A DNA stretch of 64,000 bases from Microbacterium sp. SL75 (GTDB taxonomy: Bacteria > Actinomycetota > Actinomycetes > Actinomycetales > Microbacteriaceae), in assembly GCF_026625865.1 (NCBI RefSeq), contig NZ_CP113067.1, positions 3,348,001 to 3,412,000 on the forward strand, given 5' to 3'. Position numbers and translations under genes: made by a program. The notes beneath the pieces were generated by a model. That model was not told the origin of the DNA and ran no database searches. It saw only the letters and a list, made by a program, of their open reading frames with translations. Of the stretch, positions 1 to 7,364 are shown piece after piece. Every line of letters begins with the position of its first letter. Position 1 is the stretch's first letter.

Positions 1-427
1 GCGCCACGACCTGTGGGAGCGCCGCGAGCTGCTCGGCGTTGACGATCCCTCGCGCGGTCTCGCACAGAGCGATCACCTCGAACCCGCCCGTGGGATCGAG
101 GGATGCCGGCGTCTCGGCCTTCGCGACCATCACGCGCCGCACGCGCGTGAGCGCCAGCGCCTCGAGGTCGAGCGCGAAGTCCGGTGTCTCCGGTGCGTTC
201 ACCCGCACGATCACGCGCTCGGGGTCGGGATCGGCGGCGATCATCGCCTCGCGCGCCGATGCCTTCGCCTCTGCGGACACGGCATCCTCGAGGTCGAGGA
301 TCGCGGCATCCGCCCGCTCGAGGGCCTTCGGCAGCCGTTCGGGGCGATCGGCCGGAACGAACAACAACGCGGGTCCGAGGGCGAACGCGCGTGTTGCCGA
401 GCGGGCGTCGGGGTGAATCCCGCTCAT
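1..427 (-). CDS. CoA ester lyase (CitE/HpcH family), 3' end beyond window
   Basis: Only the N-terminal ~142 residues are inside the window; the gene runs off the left edge. The reading frame starts with ATG at 427 (MSGIHPDARS). It shows the family's early strand FVPADRPERL, the metal-binding stretch ILDLEDAV and the CoA-site strand VRVNAPETPDF, all typical of HpcH/HpaI aldolase/citrate-lyase-beta-like CoA ester lyases. The ATG overlaps the TGA of the MaoC gene by a 4-bp ATGA, so the two are translationally coupled. In the M. tuberculosis cluster with the same gene order the equivalent protein (Rv2498c) cleaves beta-hydroxyacyl-CoA thioesters, including HMG-CoA-type substrates. By analogy this would be the last step of leucine breakdown; the exact substrate is inferred. 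Confidence 0.85.
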   Translation of the reverse strand, partial: MSGIHPDARSATRAFALGPALLFVPADRPERLPKALERADAAILDLEDAVSAEAKASAREAMIAADPDPERVIVRVNAPETPDFALDLEALALTRVRRVMVAKAETPASLDPTGGFEVIALCETARGIVNAEQLAALPQVVA

Positions 428-891
428 GCCCGCCCCTCGCTCGCCCAGACCAGCACCGTGCGGGTGGCGGTGGCCACGACCTCGTCGTTCTGCGAGCGCC
501 CGGTGTGCGCCATGACGACCACGCCCTGCCCCTGGCGGGAGGCGGAGGGCCGCACCGACACGATCTCGGTCTCGGCGGCCAGGGTGTCGCCGACGAACAG
601 CGGCGCGGGAAAGCTCACGTCGGTCAGCCCCAGCTGCGCCACGAGTGTTCCCTGCGTCAGCTGCCCGACGGAGAGGCCGACGAGGGTCGACAGCGTCCAC
701 ATCGAGTTGACCAGGGGACGACCGAAAGGCTGGGTCGCCGCATAGGCGGAATCGAGATGCAGGGCCTGCGCGTTCATCGTCAGGGTCGTGAACAGGACGT
801 TGTCGGCATCGGTCACGGTGCGCCCGGGGCGGTGCGCGTACCTCTCGCCGACGATGAACTCCTCCAAATACAGGCCGCGCTGCTCGATCAT
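424..891 (-). CDS. MaoC-like hotdog-fold acyl-CoA hydratase
   Basis: 155 residues starting MIEQRGLYLE at the ATG at 891. The family's active-site region is visible as TMNAQALHLD (Asn and His in the usual N-x-x-x-x-H arrangement) followed by PFGRPLVNS. Members hydrate 2-enoyl-CoA thioesters without metal. The start overlaps the TGA of the acyl-CoA dehydrogenase gene (ATGA, 888-891) and the stop overlaps the lyase start, so it sits mid-operon. Its position between an acyl-CoA dehydrogenase/carboxylase and a CoA ester lyase suggests it hydrates 3-methylglutaconyl-CoA or a similar branched enoyl-CoA. That substrate is inferred from the operon only. Confidence 0.88.
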   Translation of the reverse strand: MIEQRGLYLEEFIVGERYAHRPGRTVTDADNVLFTTLTMNAQALHLDSAYAATQPFGRPLVNSMWTLSTLVGLSVGQLTQGTLVAQLGLTDVSFPAPLFVGDTLAAETEIVSVRPSASRQGQGVVVMAHTGRSQNDEVVATATRTVLVWASEGRA

Positions 892-2063
892 GCGGCAACG
901 GTACCCGCGAGCCCCAGCGCGCGCGAGATCACCATGAGCTGCACCTCGGTGGTGCCCTCTCCGATCTCGAGGATCTTCGAGTCGCGGTAGTGCCGCGCCA
1001 CGGGGTACTCGTTGATGAATCCGTTGCCGCCGAACACCTGTGTCGCATCCCGCGCGTTCGCCATCGCGGCGTCGCTCGCGGTCATCTTCGCCACGGCCGC
1101 ATCGACCGTGAAGGGCTTGCCGGCGTCGCACAGCCGCGCGGCGTGCACCCACGCCAGGCGCGCGGTGTGGACGCGGGCATGCATGCGCGCGAGCAGGAAC
1201 TGCATGCTCTGGCGCGTCGACAGCCGCTCGCCGAAGACGGTGCGGCTGCGGGCGTAGTCGACGGCGGCCTCGAGGCACCCCTCCGCGGCACCCGTGGCGA
1301 GCGCCGCGATCGCGACGCGGCCCTCGTCGAGCGTGCGCAGGAAGTTCTTGAACCCGTGCCCGCGCTCGCCGAGCAGGTTGGCCTCGGGCACGCGCACGCC
1401 GTCGAAGGTCAGCGGGTGGGTGTCGGAGGCGTTCCAGCCGACCTTGTCGTACGCGGGGCCGACGGTGAAGCCGGGCGTGCCGTTGGGCACGATGATCGTC
1501 GAGATCTCGGAGCGCTCGCCCGTGCGGCCGGTGACGGCGGTGACGGTGACGAACCGGGTGATGTCGGTGCCGGAGTTGGTGATGAACTGCTTCGACCCTT
1601 CGATCACCCACTCGCCGCCCTCGAGCGTCGCGGTGGTGCGGGTGGCCCCGGCGTCGCTGCCCGCCTCGGCCTCGGTGAGTCCGAATCCGGCGAGGGCACG
1701 ACCCGCGACGAGGTCGGGCAGGTACCGGGCCTTCTGATCCTCGGTGCCGTAGCGGTAGATGGGCATGGCGCCCAGCCCCACGCCCGCCTCGAGGGTGATC
1801 GCCATCGACTGATCGACGCGCGCGATACCCTCGATCGCGACGCAGAGGCTCGCGTAGTCGCCGCCCTGTCCGCCGACCTCCTCGGGGAAGGGCAGCCCGA
1901 ACAGCCCGAGCTCGCCCATCTGCTCGACCAGGTCGAGGGGCAGCTCGTGCGCACGGTCGGCTTCGTACGAGCGCGGCGCGATGACCTCGTCGGCGAACTC
2001 GCGCACCATCGCGCTCAGTTCGCGCTCGTCGTCGGTGAAGGCCTGCTGGCCGTCGATGCTCAC
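888..2063 (-). CDS. acyl-CoA dehydrogenase, probably isovaleryl-CoA type
   Basis: 391 residues from a GTG start at 2063 (GTGA overlap with the carboxylase alpha stop). All three acyl-CoA dehydrogenase domains are present: N-terminal helices, a beta-domain with the FAD/substrate signature GFGLTEAEAGSDAG, and a C-terminal helical domain with FGGNGFINEYPVARHYRD and IGEGTTEVQ; the Glu near residue 369 occupies the position of the usual catalytic base. It would oxidise a short branched acyl-CoA with FAD, passing electrons to ETF. Being followed by a carboxylase pair and CoA lyase, as fadE19 is with accA1/accD1 in M. tuberculosis, points to isovaleryl-CoA; substrate not proven by sequence. Confidence 0.92.
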   Translation of the reverse strand: MSIDGQQAFTDDERELSAMVREFADEVIAPRSYEADRAHELPLDLVEQMGELGLFGLPFPEEVGGQGGDYASLCVAIEGIARVDQSMAITLEAGVGLGAMPIYRYGTEDQKARYLPDLVAGRALAGFGLTEAEAGSDAGATRTTATLEGGEWVIEGSKQFITNSGTDITRFVTVTAVTGRTGERSEISTIIVPNGTPGFTVGPAYDKVGWNASDTHPLTFDGVRVPEANLLGERGHGFKNFLRTLDEGRVAIAALATGAAEGCLEAAVDYARSRTVFGERLSTRQSMQFLLARMHARVHTARLAWVHAARLCDAGKPFTVDAAVAKMTASDAAMANARDATQVFGGNGFINEYPVARHYRDSKILEIGEGTTEVQLMVISRALGLAGTVAA

Positions 2064-4665
2064 GGGAGGGTCTCCTTGTGGGAAGGGATGGTGGCGGATG
2101 CCTGGACGGGCGCGGATGCCGGGACGGGCGCGGATGCCGGGGTGGGGGCGGATCCCGGGGTGCCGGCGGATCCCGGGGTGCCGGCGGATCCCGGGGTGCC
2201 GGCGGATCCCGGGGTGCCGGCGTGATCGCGGGGCCCGGGGACGCCCGGGGGCACCGCGTCGGCGCGCACATCCTCCGCGATCCGCACATCCTCAGCCCCA
2301 CCCGCCGCCCCCGCAACGGAGGTTGCGCGAATCGCTGAGGTTCTGCTCGCGACGCCGGCGCGATCGTGGGGGCCGGGGACACCCGGGCGCACCACGTCGG
2401 CGCGCACATCCTCCGCGATCCGCACATCCTCAGCCCCACCCGCCGCCCCCGCGACGGAGGTTGCGCGAATCGCTGAGGTTCTGCTCGCGACGCCGACGCG
2501 ATCATGGGGGTCGGGGACGCCCGGGCGCATCACGTCGGCGCGCATGTCCTCCGCGACGCCGACGCGATCGCGGGGCCCAGGGACACCCGGGGGCACCGCG
2601 TCGGCGCGCACATCCTCCGCGATCCGCACATCCTCAGCCCCACCCGCCGCCCCCGTAACGGAGGTTGCGCGAATCGCTGAAGTCCTGCGCGCGACGCCGG
2701 CGGATGCCGAGGCTCCGGCGTGACCGTCGGGCTCGGAGACCGCGGGGGTCACCGTCGCGACGACCGCGTCGCGGGCGACCTGCGCGCCCGTCGCCGTGTG
2801 CAGCCGCACGATGCCGGCGTGTGGTGCGGTGACCGTGTGCTCCATCTTCATGGCCTCGATCGTGACGAGCCGGGCACCGGCCTCGACGGCGTCCGCATCG
2901 GCGACGTGCACCGCGACGACGGTGCCCGGAAGGGGGGCGACGAGGTCGGGCGCCACGACCCCGGGGCCGCGGCCCGCGGCGGTTCGGCGACGCTCGGCGG
3001 CGGCCCGGCGCGAAACGAGACGCAGGCGGTGCGCGACGCCGTCGGCGTGCACCCAGTACTCGACCGGACCGCCCGTCACACGGGCATCGACCTCGGCCGG
3101 GCTGACCAGGTGCACACGGCCGCCGTCGTCCTCGAGCGCCACCGTCCGGGCGGGCGTCGCTCCCCCGGCACGCCAGGCTCCGACGCGATGCCACACCGAG
3201 CCGTCGCCCGGGGTCTCGGCATCCGCCCTCGCCCGCGCGGCCACCGCGGCCAACGCGGTCGGCGACGGTTCCGGGGCCGCGGGGGTCCCCGCCGGTCCAG
3301 CAGCCCGGTGTCGAGATCCCCCGCGCGCACGGCGGCGTCGGCCAGCAGCGCCCGCAGGTCGGCGATGTTCGTGTCGACGCCGAGCACGACCGTCTCGGCC
3401 AGCGCCGCGTCGAGGCGGGCGATCGCGCTCTCGCGATCGGGGCCGTGCGCGATGATCTTGGCGATCATCGGGTCGTACAGCGAGCTGACGACGCTTCCGG
3501 TCTCGACGGCGCTGTCGACGCGAGCGGATCCCGGATGCCACAGACTCACGGTCCCGGTCGAGGGCAGGTAGCCGCGCGAGGGCGTCTCGGCGTACACGCG
3601 CGCCTCGATCGCGTGGCCCTCGAGGCGGATCTCGGGCAGATCCAGCGCGAAGCCCGCCGCGACCCGCAGTTGCTGCTCGACGAGGTCGATGCCGGTGATC
3701 ATCTCGGTCACGGGGTGCTCGACCTGCAGGCGCGTGTTCATCTCGATGAAGAACGGCTCGTCGAGTCGGTCGCCCGCGACCAGGAATTCCACGGTGCCGG
3801 CGCCGAGGTAGCCGACGCTCCGCGCCGCGGCGACGGCCGCCTCCCCCAGACGCGCGCGTGTCACGGGGTCGACCACGGGCGAGGGCGCCTCCTCGATCAC
3901 CTTCTGGTGCCGCCGCTGCAGAGTGCACTCGCGCTCGCCGAGAGAGAGGGTGGTGCCGTGCGCGTCGGCGAGCACCTGCACCTCGATGTGGCGCGGGCGC
4001 TCCAGCAGGCGCTCGAGCAGCAGGGTGTCGTCGCCGAAGGCCGCGGCGGCGACCCGGCGGGCGGTCGCGAGGGCGTCGGCCAGGTCGGCGGGGCCGGTAG
4101 CCACGGTCATACCCTTGCCGCCCCCGCCGGCGGACGGCTTCACGAGCAGGGGGTATCCGGCGTGGTCGGCCTCGGCGGCGATCTCGTCGTCGCTCAACCC
4201 CATCGCGGAGAAGCCCGGCACGGTCGGCACGTCGTGCTCCGCGACGTGCTCCTTCGCGCGGATCTTGTCGCCCATCACCTCGAGCGCCTCAACTCCCGGG
4301 CCGACGAACACGATCCCGGCCGCGGCGCACGCGCGCGCGAAACCGGCGTTCTCGCTGAGAAAGCCGTAGCCCGGGTGCACGGCCCCCGCGCCCGAGGCCA
4401 CCGCGGCGGCCACCACCGCGTCGACGTCGAGATACGACGGCACGCGCACGGCGCGGTCGGCCTCACGGGCGTGGGGGGCGTCGGCATCCGCATCGGTGAA
4501 GACCGCGACCGAGCGGATGCCGAGACGCCGCAGCGTCCGGAACACCCGGCGCGCGATCTCGCCGCGGTTGGCGACGAGAACGGACGCGAACATCCGGGGC
4601 GCGTCGGCACCGGAGCGCGGGATCGACGTCACGACCGACGCCGGCGGGCTGGAGATCTCGGTCAT
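2060..4665 (-). CDS. acyl-CoA carboxylase alpha subunit (biotin carboxylase + biotinyl domain), frameshifted, with repetitive C-terminal tail
   Basis: Reads [10 protein letters not shown] from the ATG at 4665 (5 nt after the beta-subunit stop); a second candidate start is the ATG at 4593 ([16 protein letters not shown]), where most homologues begin. The biotin carboxylase domain is intact: [11 protein letters not shown] glycine loop, [32 protein letters not shown]. The frame is then lost at a C4 run (3287-3290, G4 on the coding strand) and continues one frame over through the linker and the biotinyl domain with its biotinylation motif EAMKMEHTV. One missing G would restore a single protein. 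After the biotinyl domain come ~215 extra residues of tandem repeats to the stop at 2060. With the beta subunit it would carboxylate 3-methylcrotonyl-CoA (leucine pathway). Either a sequencing error or a real lesion or slippage site. Confidence 0.85.
2093..2222 (-). repeat. 18-bp in-frame tandem repeat
   Basis: At least four near-identical 18-bp units (GCGGATCCCGGGGTGCCG on the plus strand, 2151-2222), plus diverged units up to 2093. They encode the hexapeptide TPGSAG and then degenerate PASAPV units at the very end of the carboxylase alpha tail. Unit length is a multiple of three, so copy changes keep the frame. Confidence 0.9.
2224..2703 (-). repeat. 138-bp in-frame tandem repeat (3 full units and one 66-bp partial)
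   Basis: Units begin near 2224, 2362, 2500 and 2566; full period 138 bp (46 codons), the third unit is shortened to 66 bp (22 codons). Each encodes a variant of [29 protein letters not shown] and [14 protein letters not shown]. Inside each full unit is a 51-bp segment ended by the inverted repeat CCTCAGC/GCTGAGG (2290-2340, 2428-2478, 2632-2682; the last has one mismatch). Period and partial unit are multiples of three, so the tail remains open to the GTGA overlap with the next gene. Confidence 0.93.
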
Positions 4666-4670
4666 CTCGC

Positions 4671-6260
4671 TCACATCCGGAAGAGCCCGAAGGCTCGGTC
4701 TGCCAGCGGCACCCGGCTGACGACATCGAGAGCGAGCCCGAGCATCGTGCGGGTGTCGGCGGGGTCGATCACGCCGTCGTCCCAGAGCCGGGCGGTGGCG
4801 TAGTAGGGGCTGCCCTGCTCTTCGTAGCGTTCGCGGATGGGCCGCTGGAACGCCTGGTCGTCGGCATCCGTCCACTCCTGACCGCGCGCGGCGCGCTGCT
4901 CGCGCGTGACGGTCGAGAGGACGGAGGCCGCCTGCGCCCCGCCCATGACCGAGATGCGGCTCGACGGCCAGGTCCAGAGGAATCTCGGGTCGTACGCGCG
5001 CCCGCACATCGCGTAGTTGCCGGCGCCGTACGAGCCGCCCACGAGCACCGTGAGCTTGGGGACGCGGGTGGAGGCGACGGCGGTGACCATCTTGGCGCCG
5101 TCTTTCGCGATGCCGCCGGCCTCGGCATCGCGCCCCACCATGAACCCGGTGATGTTCTGGAGGAAGAGCAGGGGGATGCCGCGCTGATCGGCGAGCTCGA
5201 TGAAGTGCGCGGCCTTGAGGGCGGACTCGCTGAAGAGCACGCCGTCGTTGGCGATGACGGCGACGGGGTGTCCGTGCAGGCGGGCGAAGGTCGTGATGAC
5301 GCTCTCGCCGTAGAGCGCCTTGAACTCGTGCAGGGAATCGGCGTCGACGAGGGTGTCGATGATCGCGCGCATGTCGACGGGCTGCGAGACGTCGGCGGGG
5401 ACGATGTCGTAGAGCTCCTCGGGGGCGCGTGCCGGGGGCGCTTGTTCGACCACGTCCCATACCGGGGCGGGCGTCGGCGGCAGCGTGGCGACGATGTCCC
5501 GCACGATCTCGAGCGCGTGCTCGTCGTCGTCGGCGAGGTGGTCGACCACCCCCGAGCGGCGGGCGTGCAGATCACCGCCGCCGAGCTGTTCGGCGGTGAC
5601 ATCTTCGCCGATCGCGGCCTTGACCAGGGGCGGTCCGCCCAGGAACACCGTGCCCTGGCCGCGCACGATGACGCTCTCGTCGCTCATCGCGGGGACGTAG
5701 GCGCCGCCCGCTGTGCACGAGCCCATGACGGCGGCGATCTGCGGGATGCCGAGGGCCGACAGCTGCGCCTGATTGCGGAAGATGCGCCCGAAGTGATCGC
5801 GGTCGGGGAACACCTCGTCCTGCATCGGCAGGAAGGCCCCGCCGGAGTCGACGAGGTAGACGCAGGGCAGGCGGTTCTCGCGCGCGATCTCCTGCGCGCG
5901 CAGGTGCTTCTTCACCGTGAGCGGGAAGTAGGCTCCGCCCTTCACGGTCGCGTCGTTCGCGAGCACCATGACGTGGCGCCCGTGCACGAGCCCGATCCCC
6001 GCGACGACGCCGGCTCCGGGCGCCTCGCCGTCGTAGAGGCCGTGGGCCGCGAGCGGGGCGACCTCGAGAAAGGGGCTGCCCTCGTCGAGGAGCCGGTCGA
6101 TACGCTCGCGCGCGAGGAGTTTGCCGCGGCCCGTGTGCCGTTCGCGCGCGGTGTCCGAGCCGCCGCGGGCTGCGCGGGCCAGGATCGCGCGGAGCTCTTC
6201 GACGAGGCCGCGTTGGGTCGGCGCGGGTGCGGCGGTGTCGATGACCGGTGCTGTGCTCAT
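4671..6260 (-). CDS. acyl-CoA carboxylase beta subunit (carboxyltransferase), methylcrotonyl-CoA type
   Basis: 529 residues from the ATG at 6260 ([10 protein letters not shown]), preceded by GGAG ten bases upstream; an upstream in-frame ATG at 6296 lacks this. Two crotonase-like carboxyltransferase domains are present: [16 protein letters not shown] and [15 protein letters not shown] in the N half, [12 protein letters not shown] and [20 protein letters not shown] in the C half. The latter block resembles methylcrotonyl-CoA carboxylase beta subunits. It transfers CO2 from carboxybiotin to the acyl-CoA and forms the holoenzyme with the alpha subunit encoded 5 bp downstream. First gene of the operon, so its promoter lies in 6261-6378 with the TetR operator. 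Confidence 0.93.
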   Translation of the reverse strand: MSTAPVIDTAAPAPTQRGLVEELRAILARAARGGSDTARERHTGRGKLLARERIDRLLDEGSPFLEVAPLAAHGLYDGEAPGAGVVAGIGLVHGRHVMVLANDATVKGGAYFPLTVKKHLRAQEIARENRLPCVYLVDSGGAFLPMQDEVFPDRDHFGRIFRNQAQLSALGIPQIAAVMGSCTAGGAYVPAMSDESVIVRGQGTVFLGGPPLVKAAIGEDVTAEQLGGGDLHARRSGVVDHLADDDEHALEIVRDIVATLPPTPAPVWDVVEQAPPARAPEELYDIVPADVSQPVDMRAIIDTLVDADSLHEFKALYGESVITTFARLHGHPVAVIANDGVLFSESALKAAHFIELADQRGIPLLFLQNITGFMVGRDAEAGGIAKDGAKMVTAVASTRVPKLTVLVGGSYGAGNYAMCGRAYDPRFLWTWPSSRISVMGGAQAASVLSTVTREQRAARGQEWTDADDQAFQRPIRERYEEQGSPYYATARLWDDGVIDPADTRTMLGLALDVVSRVPLADRAFGLFRM

Positions 6261-6332
6261 GGCGGCTCCGTCTCGGTGCCGCATCGTCGACGGCACCGTC
6301 GTTCCCGTCGGGGTCGTTCCCGCGGGGTGGGG

Positions 6333-6358
6333 TTTCAGTTAATGTTGGCTAACTGAAA
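6333..6358. promoter_or_regulatory. 9-bp perfect inverted repeat, candidate TetR operator
   Basis: TTTCAGTTA (6333-6341) and TAACTGAAA (6350-6358) are perfect inverted arms around an 8-bp spacer. The site is AT-rich in a very GC-rich region and lies between the carboxylase operon and the divergent TetR gene, where such a repressor normally binds to control both directions. Confidence 0.75.
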
Positions 6359-6378
6359 TGCCAGGCTAACCCGAGCGG

Positions 6379-7130
6379 ATGCCGATGACAAGAGCGAACG
6401 AGGGCCCCCCGGCGATCGCCGGTACGCCACGAGCCGACGCGGCGACTCCCCCGCCCCCGCGGGCACGGCGCGCGACCGCGCCAAGGCCGATCGCCGCGCG
6501 GCCCTGCTCGCCGCCGCGGCCCGCCTCTTCGCCGAACGCGGCTTCGACGGCGTCACCCTCGGCGACATCGGCGAAGCGGCGGGGGTGAGCGGCCCCGCCG
6601 TGTACCGGCACGTCTCCAGCAAGCAGGCGCTGCTCGGCGCGATCCTGGTCGACGTCAGCGAGCGGTTGCTGCGGGGCGGACGTGGGGTCGGACACGATCC
6701 CCAGACACCCGACGACCGTCTCGCGCGATGCAGCCCCGACACACCCGCCCCGGCGTTCGAGAACCCCGGTCCCGAGACCGACCCCCGCACGACGAAAGGC
6801 CCGGGCGGCGTCCTCGAAGCCCTGGTCGACTTCCACGTCACGTTCGCGCTCGCCGAGGCCGACGTGATCCGCGTGCAGGATCGCGACCTCGACCGCCTAT
6901 CCCCCGACGACCGTCGCGCCGTCCGCGACCTACAGAACGCGTACGTCGCCGTCTGGACGGCGGCTCTCGCCGCGCGGAATCCGGATGCCGAGTCCCCGGC
7001 CGAGCGCCGCGTGCGCGCCCTCGCGTGCTTCGGCCTGATCAACTCGACGCCGCACAGTGTGCGGGGCGTGCCCGCGTCACGCGTCCGCCCCACCCTGACC
7101 CGCATGGCTCTGGCGGCGCTGACGGCGTGA
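6379..7130 (+). CDS. TetR-family regulator of the catabolic operon, apparent 1-nt frameshift near the start
   Basis: The DNA-binding domain is clear: RRAALLAAAARLFAERGF, then GVTLGDIGEAAGVSGPAVYRHV, followed by a TetR-type C-terminal domain to LALAALTA. However, the frame carrying the helix-turn-helix has no ATG, GTG or TTG between the upstream stop (6354) and GTG 6585, which is inside the recognition helix. ATGs at 6379 and 6385 are one frame off. A single missing base in the GGGCCCCCC run (6402-6410) would join MTRANEGPP to the HTH frame. Position, divergent to the carboxylase operon and next to the branched-chain oxoacid dehydrogenase genes, matches BkaR (Rv2506) of mycobacteria. Either a base-call error or a disrupted repressor. 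Confidence 0.75.
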
Positions 7131-7162
7131 GCTGCGGCATCCGCCCGCCCCTTCACCGCCGC

Positions 7163-7218
7163 GAGTGTCCAAGAAACCCGGACGCCCCCGACATCGCGCC
7201 CGGGTGTTCTGGACACTC
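7163..7218. repeat. 56-bp palindrome-ended repeat, copy 1
   Basis: Starts GAGTGTCCAAGAAACCC and ends TGGACACTC, so the 9-bp ends GAGTGTCCA/TGGACACTC are perfect inverted repeats. It is intergenic, between the TetR gene and the E2 gene, and has the same length as copy 2. Confidence 0.9.
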
Positions 7219-7247
7219 AACGGGAACACGCACCCACACCCCCGGGC

Positions 7248-7303
7248 GAGTGTCCACGAAACCCCGCGCACCGGGCGGAGATTGCGGCATGCCCTGGACA
7301 CTC
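7248..7303. repeat. 56-bp palindrome-ended repeat, copy 2
   Basis: Starts GAGTGTCCACGAAACCC and ends TGGACACTC. It shares both ends and the exact 56-bp length with copy 1, 29 bp away in the same orientation, while the cores differ. Looks like a small dispersed actinobacterial palindromic repeat; function unknown. Confidence 0.9.
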
Positions 7304-7364
7304 GATCAGGCGTCACCCCGGCTCCCACTGCCCGCGAGCACGAACCGGGGCCCGCGCCACCGGC

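Noticed and set aside
2141-2222. Short regular repeats as a CRISPR array
   Set aside because: Units are 18 bp, contiguous without spacers, and coding in frame.
990-2225. 411-residue open frame antisense to the acyl-CoA dehydrogenase
   Set aside because: Mirror frame of a GC-rich gene with no family features; the minus-strand protein has all ACAD motifs.
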